A DNA stretch of 64,000 bases from Microcystis novacekii Mn_MB_F_20050700_S1. GTDB lineage: Bacteria; Cyanobacteriota; Cyanobacteriia; Cyanobacteriales; Microcystaceae. Below are positions 17,381 to 26,497 of the stretch, one piece after another (within the stretch, counting starts at the first letter, position 1; the number at the start of each line of letters is the position of its first letter). The notes beneath the pieces are model-generated. The model was not told where the DNA came from, ran no database searches, and saw only the letters and a list, made by a program, of their open reading frames with translations. The position numbers and the translations under genes were made by a program. Location of the stretch: positions 1 to 64,000 of the forward strand of contig SFAU01000013.1 of assembly GCA_007096045.1 (NCBI GenBank), given 5' to 3'.

Positions 17381-18544
17381 TTATAATAAACCAACAAAAT
17401 GTAACGGTCCTTGACCGGTAATTAATTCGATAATAATTGCCAGAAAACCGATCATCGCTAATCGACCATTCCACACCTCGGCTGCCGTTGTCATTCCCCA
17501 TTCCCAACGTTCCTGGGGATACATTTTCATATTCGCTTTCGGACGGGTAATTTGCTCGAAAGTGGTGGGTTTTTCCTCTAGGGATTTTACCACTAACTGG
17601 GAGAGAGATTCGATAAACATCGGGTGAGTGTTAAGAGCCGGTACTCGCTGAAAATGTTCAATTCCCGCTTCTTCCGCCACTTCTCGGTACTCTATATCGA
17701 TTTCTTGCAGAGTTTCGATGTGTTCCGAGACAAAGCTAATCGGCACGACCAATAAATGCTTAATTCCCTGCTCTCCCAACCCTTTTAAAGCATCTTCAGT
17801 ATAGGGTTTTAGCCATTCCACCGGACCGACGCGACTTTGATAGGCTAAAGTGTACTGATTGGGTCGGTTTAGAGTACGCATGATCGCCCTAGTGCATTCT
17901 TCAATTTGCCTTTGATAGGGATCTCCCGCTTCCTCCACATAACTTTGGGGGACACCATGGGCGCTAAAAAAGATATGTACTTGGTCAGGATTAGCACACT
18001 GCTCTAATTCTCGCGCAATCAGATCGGCCATAGCACTCAGATAAGTGGGATGATCGTACCAAGAGGGGATGAGAGTATATTCCGTCAAACGCAGATAGGG
18101 ATCCTGCTGCCACATTTCCTCTAGCACACGGAAACTGGAACCACTGGTACTGATCGAAAATTGGGGATAAAGAGGAAGAATAACTAATTTTTTGATATGA
18201 TCCCGTTTAATCCGCTCGATCGCTTCTTCGGTGAAGGGATTCCAGTAACGCATCCCGATATAAACGCTTACCTCGCGCCCCATTTCCTTGAGACGTTGTT
18301 GCAGTGCCGTGGCCTGTGCTTCCGTAATCTTGAGTAAAGGGGAGCCACCCCCAATCTGACGGTAATTTTCCCGGGATTTACTCGCTCTTAGCGTCGATAT
18401 TAACCAAGCTAACGGTTTTTGTAATCCTTTGATCGGTAAACGGATGATTTCTGGGTCAGAAAAAAGGTTAAATAGAAAAGGACGCACATCCTCTAACCGC
18501 TCTGGCCCACCCAAATTTAATAATAGAACCCCAACGCGACCCAT
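17381..18544 (-). CDS. hemH: Ferrochelatase with C-terminal chlorophyll-binding helix
   Basis: The 387-residue enzyme inserts Fe2+ into protoporphyrin IX. The catalytic domain starts [31 protein letters not shown], and carries [43 protein letters not shown] (with the conserved His) and [18 protein letters not shown]. The last 40 residues, after a Pro-rich linker, form a single membrane helix with the CAB/HLIP motif [13 protein letters not shown]. This fusion is characteristic of cyanobacteria and plant-type II enzymes and may tie heme synthesis to chlorophyll supply at the thylakoid. It is transcribed toward the 83-residue gene. Confidence 0.97.
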   Translation of the reverse strand: MGRVGVLLLNLGGPERLEDVRPFLFNLFSDPEIIRLPIKGLQKPLAWLISTLRASKSRENYRQIGGGSPLLKITEAQATALQQRLKEMGREVSVYIGMRYWNPFTEEAIERIKRDHIKKLVILPLYPQFSISTSGSSFRVLEEMWQQDPYLRLTEYTLIPSWYDHPTYLSAMADLIARELEQCANPDQVHIFFSAHGVPQSYVEEAGDPYQRQIEECTRAIMRTLNRPNQYTLAYQSRVGPVEWLKPYTEDALKGLGEQGIKHLLVVPISFVSEHIETLQEIDIEYREVAEEAGIEHFQRVPALNTHPMFIESLSQLVVKSLEEKPTTFEQITRPKANMKMYPQERWEWGMTTAAEVWNGRLAMIGFLAIIIELITGQGPLHFVGLL

Positions 18545-18663
18545 AGTGTTAACAGATAATTTTTAAATTTTCAGATTCTTTACCAAGTGTAACAATATAT
18601 CGGTGGAACCGTTAAAACAAATTACAGGCTACAGAGAGTTTAATCAAATCTTGGAGGTTGATC

Positions 18664-19287
18664 TTGGCGACAATTTTACGTCCCCTCAGTTATCAATATC
18701 AATGGCTTTACGATGGTATCTCCCGTCTGGCTGCCCTAGCGGTGGGTGGGGAGTCCCGTTTTCGGCAATTAGCTCTAGAAGGTTTAAAAATCGCTAAAAA
18801 TGACCCTATCCTCGATCTCTGTTGTGGTGCGGGTCAAACCACCCGTTATTTAGTCCTCCTATCCGATCGCTGTGTCGGTTTAGATGTCTCTCCTGTGGCC
18901 CTGGAGCGAGCTAGTTTAGCGGTGCCACAAGCGCATTATCTGGAGGGATTAGCCGAAAAAATGCCCTTTAATGGCGGAGAATTCGCCTTTGTTCATACTA
19001 GCGCCGCTCTCCACGAAATGGAACCAGAGCAGTTAGAGGAAATTCTTAAAGAAGTGTATCGAGTTCTCAGACCGGGGGGAATTTTTGCCCTCGTGGATTT
19101 TCATCGACCCACTAACCCGCTTTTTTGGCCTTCTTTGGCCCTATTTTTGCAATTATTTGAAACCCAGACCGCTTGGCAGTTTATCGATACCGATCTCATC
19201 CAATCTTTACAGGCGATCGGTTTTCGTGATTGTCAACAAAAATTATACGCTGGTGGCAGTTTACAGGTGATACAAGCGGCCAAGTGA
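18664..19287 (+). CDS. Class I SAM-dependent methyltransferase
   Basis: The 207-residue protein carries the UbiE-like Methyltransf_11 features LDLCCGAGQTTRYL (motif I), GLDVSPVALERA, AEKMPFNGGEFAFVHTSAALHEM and YRVLRPGGIFALVD. The acceptor is not predictable. The TTG at 18664 is preferred because GGAGG (18653-18657) sits 6 nt upstream; a TTG at 18658 would be too close. The beginning ATILRPLSYQYQWLYDGISR fits this choice. It is divergent from hemH and shares its upstream region with it. Confidence 0.85.
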   Translation: MATILRPLSYQYQWLYDGISRLAALAVGGESRFRQLALEGLKIAKNDPILDLCCGAGQTTRYLVLLSDRCVGLDVSPVALERASLAVPQAHYLEGLAEKMPFNGGEFAFVHTSAALHEMEPEQLEEILKEVYRVLRPGGIFALVDFHRPTNPLFWPSLALFLQLFETQTAWQFIDTDLIQSLQAIGFRDCQQKLYAGGSLQVIQAAK

Positions 19288-19403
19288 AAGGATTGGTCGG
19301 GCAATATTTTCAGAGGCAGTCGGTCATTTATACTAAATAAGGCAATGGTTTTTTGAGCAAGCTGAGTTCGATCGACTCGGTGTGAGTTATTTTTGAGAAG
19401 TTA

Positions 19404-19958
19404 ATGACTAGAGCAAAAATTCTACAACCCGATTTAATTTTAGGGGATACGATTCTCGGTCTCACTCTGGAGATTTTGAGTCAGCATCGGATTAAGGGAT
19501 TGATTCTCGATGTGGACGATACCCTTGTTCCTCTCCAGGAAACGACGGTTTCTGACGATTTAGAGCGTTGGGTCGCTTCCTTGCGTCTTTATCTACCGAT
19601 TTGGTTGGTAAGCAATAATCTGAGCGAAAATCGGATCGGTGCGATCGCAGATAATTTACAACTTCCCTACCTTCTCGGTGCGGTGAAACCCTCTCGACGC
19701 AAACTCCGACAAGCGATGGCAGCCATGAGTCTCCCCCCCCAACAAATTGCCATGGTTGGCGATCGCTTGTTTACCGATGTTTTAGCGGGAAATCGTCTGG
19801 GAATGTTTACCATTCTGGTTAAACCAATGGTAAATCCCTTGACGGGGGAGCAAGCTTATCCCATCCACGATTTTGAGGTGTGGGTATCACAAATTCTCGG
19901 CGTTTCCCTCCATCCGCAGCATTACTTAATAAAACCTGACCAATCCTCACAGAAGTAA
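19404..19958 (+). CDS. YqeG family HAD IIIA-type phosphatase
   Basis: This 184-residue protein contains the HAD motif I (GLILDVDDTLVPL, about 32-44), motif II (LVSNNLSENR), motif III (KPSRRKL) and motif IV (VGDRLFTDVLAGNRLGM), all of which support a phosphatase of the YqeG/GEP4 type. The eukaryotic relative GEP4 dephosphorylates phosphatidylglycerophosphate, and cyanobacteria need such an activity for phosphatidylglycerol, so a role in that pathway is possible but inferred. The gene stands alone. Confidence 0.85.
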   Translation: MTRAKILQPDLILGDTILGLTLEILSQHRIKGLILDVDDTLVPLQETTVSDDLERWVASLRLYLPIWLVSNNLSENRIGAIADNLQLPYLLGAVKPSRRKLRQAMAAMSLPPQQIAMVGDRLFTDVLAGNRLGMFTILVKPMVNPLTGEQAYPIHDFEVWVSQILGVSLHPQHYLIKPDQSSQK

Positions 19959-20139
19959 ATATTAAAAAATAATTAAGTATAGAGGTAAATAGCGAAAAGT
20001 AGAAAATACTATAGACAATTTGAAATGAGGTCAGCCGAGATAAAGACCTTAAATATATGAAAGTCAGTAGATAGACGGTGCCAGTTTTTGCGGATATACG
20101 CCAAAAGCTGGTGCTACTGTTTTAACGAAAACTTGCTGC

Positions 20140-20252
20140 TAAGTAAATGGGTGGAATTAAATATAAGATGAACGTAGGTTGGGTTGAAGTATGAAACCCA
20201 ACGTCTGCATGGGTTACTACCCGTCCTACAAATAATTGTGCCTCCCTACTTA
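20140..20252 (-). repeat. MITE-like dispersed repeat, copy B
   Basis: This is the partner, inverted, of the repeat at 194-316. It begins TAAGTA and ends TACTTA, and the two copies share GGAATTAAATATAAGATGAA, then GTAGGTTGGGTTGAAG and CAAATAATTGT with a few substitutions and a short deletion. The internal GTTGGGTT/AACCCAAC arms are kept. It occupies much of the 19959-20321 gap, which has no gene. Confidence 0.7.
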
Positions 20253-20321
20253 TAATTTAGCCAAATTGTGAGATACTACGAAAGGATTTCTTAGTTAATT
20301 CTCCCTGGCCTCACTCTATAT

Positions 20322-21107
20322 ATGAACCGAGATTCTTCCCTGCTATCATCCCCCTCGGTCGCGCAATTCAAGCGCAATTCCTTTGATTTGGAGTCACACC
20401 TACAAGACTTTTTACAATTAGACCAAGAAATTTTACAAGCAAAATTAGCGATAGCCAAAGATTCCTTAGCGGCCTTAGCTCATCAAGAATTTTCCTGGAC
20501 AAATCCAGATTATTTCTATCAGGAAAAAGTCAAAGAAAACTATTTATTTGAATTATCGGCTTGGCATTTATCCAGTCAAGAATATATCGGGGAAACCCTG
20601 AAATTAATTGACAATCACGGTAGCGGAAAAGTCTTAGATTTTGGTGGCGGAATCGGTACTCATGCCTTGGCTGCCGCAATGAATTCTAGAGTTGAACAGG
20701 TGATCTATTGTGATCTTAATCCCCTACATCATCAATTTGTGCGCTTTCGTGCCAAGCAATTAAATCTCGATGCTAATAAGCTCTCATTCTATACAGAAAT
20801 TCCCGATCAGCTAAAATTTGACACGATTATCTGTTTGGATGTCATCGAGCATTTGCCCTCACCTACAGCCCAACTTAAAAAGTTTTATAACTGGTTAAAC
20901 CCGGGAGGAAAGCTAATTATTAACTGGTATTTTTTCAAAGGTTTTAATCAAGAATATCCCTTTCATCTCGACGATCCCAAAATTATTGAGAGCTTTTTTC
21001 AAACCCTACAAAAAGATTTCCTAGAGATTTTTCATCCCTATCACATCACCGTGCGCTGTTATCGAAAAAATCAATCATTGCCGGAAGAAGAGCAAACCAG
21101 AGGATGA
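20322..21107 (+). CDS. SAM-dependent methyltransferase
   Basis: The 261-residue protein has an N-terminal helical region of about 95 residues and a Rossmann methyltransferase core with VLDFGGGIGTHALAAA (motif I), VIYCDLNP (acidic end of strand 2), TIICLDVIEHLPSP (motif IV-like) and WLNPGGKLIINWYF. The D-V-I-E-H-L signature places it with Methyltransf_23-type enzymes; the substrate is unknown. The next gene, an ECF-S-like membrane protein, starts 28 nt downstream, so the two may be one operon. Confidence 0.75.
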   Translation: MNRDSSLLSSPSVAQFKRNSFDLESHLQDFLQLDQEILQAKLAIAKDSLAALAHQEFSWTNPDYFYQEKVKENYLFELSAWHLSSQEYIGETLKLIDNHGSGKVLDFGGGIGTHALAAAMNSRVEQVIYCDLNPLHHQFVRFRAKQLNLDANKLSFYTEIPDQLKFDTIICLDVIEHLPSPTAQLKKFYNWLNPGGKLIINWYFFKGFNQEYPFHLDDPKIIESFFQTLQKDFLEIFHPYHITVRCYRKNQSLPEEEQTRG

Positions 21108-21135
21108 TAGAAAAGTTAGAATTACCCTTGCAACT

Positions 21136-21924
21136 ATGACCCTAGATATTATCCCCGAAGGCGAAGAACGCAAAGTGGAAGCTGTCAGTAGTGCCGCTAT
21201 TGATGGTGCGCCGATCGCCTATATTGTCGTCTTGGCCGCTATTGTCACTACCCTTTCTTTTATTCCCTTCTCCATTGTCCTCGCTTCTGGCGGTAGTATG
21301 CCCCTCAGTCAAGCGGTTTTTCCCCTCTTGGGTTGGTTACTCGGCCCGATCGCTGGTGCGATCGCTAGTGGCATTGGGGCTTTAATTGGGGCTTTCCTTG
21401 CCCCCTACACGGCAGGAATTCCCGCTATTTCGGTTTTTGGGGCAATTATATCCAGTTTTGTCGCCGGAACAATGGTTTTAGGCAAAAAACGCCGTTATTG
21501 GTGGTTAGGATTAACATTAATTTTTCTGATTCCCCTGTTCATCTACGCTAACCGGGCGATCGGACTGAACGGCATTTCGCCAGGAGTCTTTATTGCCGGG
21601 GCTTTCGTCGATTGGTCGGCTTTGGTATTATTTATCCTACCAACCCAGACTCTTTTTACTCATTGGATCAAAGGTAATAATTTGGCCCTAGTGGCTGCGG
21701 GAATTTTCGGGGGTACTTGGACTGCCAGCGGCCTCTCCCATTTAGGGGTCGTCGCCATTACCTACTCGATTTTTAACTGGCCCGAAGAAGTCTGGATCGC
21801 TTTAATTCCGATCATTCCCGTAGAAAATCTGATTCGTTCCCTCGTCGGTATGGTGATCGGTTGTGGTGTCATTGCCGGTTTACGGGCGATCGGTCTGGTC
21901 AAATCAAGAGAGGCGATCTACTAG
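21136..21924 (+). CDS. Multi-span membrane protein resembling ECF transporter S components
   Basis: The 262-residue protein has a hydrophilic start (1-27) and six or more hydrophobic spans. LGWLLGPIAGAIASGIGALIGAFLAPYTAGIP resembles the Gly/Ala-rich N-terminal helix region of ECF S-components (substrate-binding subunits of vitamin transporters), and the AGAFVDWSALVLFILP segment follows a longer loop. The assignment to the ECF-S superfamily is a resemblance, not certain, and the ligand is unknown. No EcfA or EcfT genes are in the window. Confidence 0.5.
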   Translation: MTLDIIPEGEERKVEAVSSAAIDGAPIAYIVVLAAIVTTLSFIPFSIVLASGGSMPLSQAVFPLLGWLLGPIAGAIASGIGALIGAFLAPYTAGIPAISVFGAIISSFVAGTMVLGKKRRYWWLGLTLIFLIPLFIYANRAIGLNGISPGVFIAGAFVDWSALVLFILPTQTLFTHWIKGNNLALVAAGIFGGTWTASGLSHLGVVAITYSIFNWPEEVWIALIPIIPVENLIRSLVGMVIGCGVIAGLRAIGLVKSREAIY

Positions 21925-21969
21925 ACCTCTTGTAAAAATCAAAAATTGTTGTTAGGGTTAGGAGTCAGG
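21923..21969 (+). repeat. Dispersed AGACCTCTTG repeat, plus-strand copy
   Basis: AGACCTCTTGTAAAAATCAA plus AAATT (21923-21947) is identical over 25 bp to the reverse complement of 61644-61668, and the likeness continues weakly into GGTTAGGAGTCAG. A shorter version is at 6811-6826. The remaining 21970-22162 gap shows no gene. Confidence 0.75.
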
Positions 21970-22162
21970 AGAAGAAAAAAGACAAGAGACGACTAGACTA
22001 TCCATAAAACCTAAGATTATGTCGAATTTATCCGAGCTTTTAGATATTGTGACCCAATAGCGGCTCGATAACTTACTTTTCCAGGAGGTCTACTGAAATG
22101 GGAATACAGCAGTTATCTTCAATGGTGACATAGGAAGTTTTCCTTTTGGGGAGTGGGGGGTC

Positions 22163-22205
22163 GGGAAGGACGCAACTGGGCAATTCTTGCCTTTGCGTCC
22201 TTCCC
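22163..22205 (-). terminator. Strong hairpin downstream of ilvC
   Basis: GGGAAGGACGCAA (22163-22175) pairs perfectly with TTGCGTCCTTCCC (22193-22205), a 13 bp stem 20 nt beyond the ilvC stop. There is no clear T-tract after the stem on the minus strand, so it may protect the mRNA end instead of terminating. Confidence 0.5.
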
Positions 22206-22224
22206 CGTAGCGAAAAAAAGAGGA

Positions 22225-23720
<1,496 letters not shown>

Positions 23721-24836
23721 ATGGTAAGTTTTTTTAAGAAGCTGTTGACAAGAAAATCTCAAGGTGTTGGCTTAGAGATTACCCCAGAGCGCCTTAACGT
23801 CGCTCAGATCGCCAAACAGGGACAAAATTATAAATTAGTTAAATATTGTGCGTCGGATATCCCGGAAGGCATCTTTGAGGCGGGAAAAATCGTCGATTCT
23901 CCCGCTTTAGCGGAATTAATCCAAGAATTACTCAAGGAAAATAAAATTAACAGCAAACGAGTCGCTACCGGTGTCCCCATGCGCGAGTCAATTGTCCGGA
24001 TTATCCCCGTTCCCTCGGAATTGGAAGAGGAGGAATTGCGCGATCTGGTCTTAAATCATGAGGCTAGTTTATACCTTCCCTATCCTCGCGAGGAAGTGGA
24101 TATCGACTACCAAAAACTGGGCTACTTTCAGGATGAAGACGGGATCGAAAAAGTGCAGGTTTTGCTGATAGCCACTCGTCGGGAGATTACCGATGCCTAT
24201 AGGTCAACCATCCAAAGGGCAGGATTGCAGCTAGATGTGCTAGAAATTAATAGTTTTGCGCTAATTCGGACGATTCGCGAGCAGTTGCGTCAGTTTAGTT
24301 CCAATGAAGCCGCCGTTATTATTGATATAGAATTTGATAACACGGAAATTGCCATCGTGGTGGACGGCGTTCCCCAATTTTCCCGCACTGTCCCCATCGG
24401 CACTTTCCAGCTACAGAATGCCCTTTCCAGGGCGATGAATTTGCCCACCTCCCGCAGTCCTGATATTCTTTTGGGGATGACAATCCCAGTTACTGCCTTT
24501 GATAGTCTTAGCACCAATACCGGCACTTCCGGAGTCTCTACTAACCAGGGGATGACGGCACTGATGCGGGTTTTAGGGGAATTAACCGACGAATTGCGGC
24601 GATCGATTAACTTCTATCTTAATCAAAGTGATGAACTGGAAATCGTCCAGTTACTTTTAGCAGGCCCCGGGGGTGGAATAGCACAACTGGACGAGTATTT
24701 TACCCAACGTCTCAGCGTCCCCACCATGGCAATCGATCCGATCACATCACTGAACTTAGATACAACTCAAGAGATTCCTAATGCCCAAAGAGCCGGATTA
24801 GGAACAGTTCTCGGTTTAGGATTACGGGAGGTATAG
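23721..24836 (+). CDS. pilM: Type IV pilus assembly protein PilM
   Basis: The 371-residue actin-like ATPase forms the cytoplasmic part of the PilMNO alignment complex. It starts with LLTRKSQGVGLEITPERLNVAQIA and has the actin-fold segments AVIIDIEFDNTEIAIVVDG and LLAGPGGGIAQLDEYF, and ends AQRAGLGTVLGLGLREV. Helical insertions such as PREEVDIDYQKLGY match PilM. An AGGA before the ATG supports the start. It is the first gene of pilMNOQ, with pilN 9 nt downstream. The cluster powers twitching motility and DNA uptake in cyanobacteria. Confidence 0.95.
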   Translation: MVSFFKKLLTRKSQGVGLEITPERLNVAQIAKQGQNYKLVKYCASDIPEGIFEAGKIVDSPALAELIQELLKENKINSKRVATGVPMRESIVRIIPVPSELEEEELRDLVLNHEASLYLPYPREEVDIDYQKLGYFQDEDGIEKVQVLLIATRREITDAYRSTIQRAGLQLDVLEINSFALIRTIREQLRQFSSNEAAVIIDIEFDNTEIAIVVDGVPQFSRTVPIGTFQLQNALSRAMNLPTSRSPDILLGMTIPVTAFDSLSTNTGTSGVSTNQGMTALMRVLGELTDELRRSINFYLNQSDELEIVQLLLAGPGGGIAQLDEYFTQRLSVPTMAIDPITSLNLDTTQEIPNAQRAGLGTVLGLGLREV

Positions 24837-24845
24837 ACAAAAATT

Positions 24846-25616
24846 ATGTATAGTCTTGACGTTAATTTTCTTAAGGATCGCCATCTCGAGCAAACGGCCA
24901 AAGGAACCACCGCAGCCAAGATTCCCACCGCTATCAACCTGGATCAACAAACTCCCCTACTCATTGGTGTGGGAGTGGGGGCCGGATTATTAGCACTGAC
25001 GGGATTACTCGGTTTAATCGTCGGTTGGCAAACCGGCGAAACTCAGTCCAAAATTCAGCAACTGGACGGGGAATTAGGTCAACTACAAGTCCAAAGTAAA
25101 AAAATAGAGGATTTAAAAGGGCAATTAACAGCGTTAGAAGGAGAAAATCAAGCTCTTGTAACTGTATTCAATCAGATTAGATCTTGGTCAGCTATTCTTC
25201 AAGAAATTCGCCAACAAACTCCCCCTAGTGTCCAGCTAACCAGTGTGGAACAGGTGGAGGTTCCCGCTGCCCCAGATCAAGGGCAACCGAATCCGGCCAC
25301 TCAGTTAAAAATTAGTGGTTTTGCCAGTAATTACGAAGCAGTCAATGATTATCTCTTAACCCTGCAAGCTTCTCCCTTTTTAGAGGGCAAAAAAACGGCG
25401 ATCGAAAGTGCTGCCCTGGCCGATTTACCCGTACAGGTGGCTAATCAGTACAAGAATATTAGTGTGACTTTCCCCCAAGCGGTTCAATTTGTGATCACCG
25501 CCCAATTAAGTGATACTCCCGCTACGGAACAACTGCCCAATCTCGCCCGAAATGGAGCGCTCGGAGTTGTCACTAGGATTAATACTCTCAAACGCCAAGG
25601 AGCCATTCAACCATGA
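24846..25616 (+). CDS. pilN: Type IV pilus assembly protein PilN
   Basis: This 256-residue inner-membrane protein has a short cytoplasmic N-terminus with the PilM-binding motif LDVNFLKDRHLE near residues 4-15, one membrane span (about 37-63, LIGVGVGAGLLALTGLLGLIVG), then a periplasmic coiled coil (about 68-100) and a ferredoxin-like domain. The region ALEGENQALVTVFNQIRSWSAILQEIRQQTPPSVQLTSVEQ is typical of PilN. It overlaps the start of pilO by 4 nt (ATGA), so the two are translationally coupled. Confidence 0.93.
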   Translation: MYSLDVNFLKDRHLEQTAKGTTAAKIPTAINLDQQTPLLIGVGVGAGLLALTGLLGLIVGWQTGETQSKIQQLDGELGQLQVQSKKIEDLKGQLTALEGENQALVTVFNQIRSWSAILQEIRQQTPPSVQLTSVEQVEVPAAPDQGQPNPATQLKISGFASNYEAVNDYLLTLQASPFLEGKKTAIESAALADLPVQVANQYKNISVTFPQAVQFVITAQLSDTPATEQLPNLARNGALGVVTRINTLKRQGAIQP

Positions 25617-26404
25617 CCTTTACCGAAGAATTTGAGAACCAGGAATTGGCGGAACTTGACCAGTATCCTACCGCTTTCGGGATAACTTTTACTCCCCGCA
25701 ATAGTGGGATCGCCGCCGGTGTGCTGGGTTTACTTGGCTCCTTCTATCTGCTTTTTAACTGGGTGATGCCCGCTTATAATACCTTGCAGCAACTGCAAAA
25801 CGATGCGGCTGGCAAACAACAACAGATAGATCAACAAAAAAGCGGTCTCGGCCCCTCGGAATTCCCAAAAATCGAGAGTCAATTACAACAAAAAGAGGCA
25901 ACTAAACAGCAAATACTCGCGCTTTTTGCTCAAGAAAAGGACTTAAGCACAATTCTTTTAGATATTAGTAATATCTTTAAGTCTGGCAATGTTAAGCTGA
26001 TTAGTTTCCAACCCCAAGGACTAGAACCAGTGGTGGTCTCCGATAGTTCCCTCGGTAGCGCAGTTAATAATAAGCTCAAACGTCAAACTTTTAACGTCAA
26101 GATCGAAGGGAACTATGTTAACAGCCAAAAGGTTATTCGGGATTTAGAAAGATTACAGCCGCTCATTTTGCTGAAAGGTCTGAATACCCAGCTGGAAAAG
26201 GAAGGATCGGTGGTTAAAGTGGTTAGTATCGGCAAAAATCAAGCGACTATCATTCCCCAATCTGATAAACCCGTTACTACCACCTTTCTTCTCGATGTGA
26301 TTATTCCCCTCAATGCCGCCGAATTAGCGAAATTAGCACCGCCACCCCCCGCCGAAGGTCAACCCCCCGCCGAAGGTCAACCCCCCGCTAGTCCGCCCCA
26401 ATAG
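25613..26404 (+). CDS. pilO: Type IV pilus assembly protein PilO
   Basis: The 263-residue PilO partner of PilN has one membrane span (about 33-52, GIAAGVLGLLGSFYLLFNWVMPAY), a long coiled coil (LQQLQNDAAGKQQQIDQQK, about 55-100) and a periplasmic domain with STILLDISNIFKSGNVKLISFQPQ. The end is an unusual Pro-rich tail of repeated PPAEGQ units, encoded by a 21-nt-type repeat (26340-26404). It overlaps pilN by 4 nt. PilQ follows after 93 nt. Confidence 0.92.
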   Translation: MTFTEEFENQELAELDQYPTAFGITFTPRNSGIAAGVLGLLGSFYLLFNWVMPAYNTLQQLQNDAAGKQQQIDQQKSGLGPSEFPKIESQLQQKEATKQQILALFAQEKDLSTILLDISNIFKSGNVKLISFQPQGLEPVVVSDSSLGSAVNNKLKRQTFNVKIEGNYVNSQKVIRDLERLQPLILLKGLNTQLEKEGSVVKVVSIGKNQATIIPQSDKPVTTTFLLDVIIPLNAAELAKLAPPPPAEGQPPAEGQPPASPPQ

Positions 26405-26497
26405 GAGAACTTTCAGTGATTAAATAGTCTTCATTCCGGTGTGAGTATTGCGTTTTTTATCCGTTGAATCCCCTAATTGTTGAGGAGTGAAATTAAA

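Noticed and set aside
18603..18797. 64-residue frame before the methyltransferase
   Set aside because: It overlaps the methyltransferase start in another frame and has no RBS or motif.
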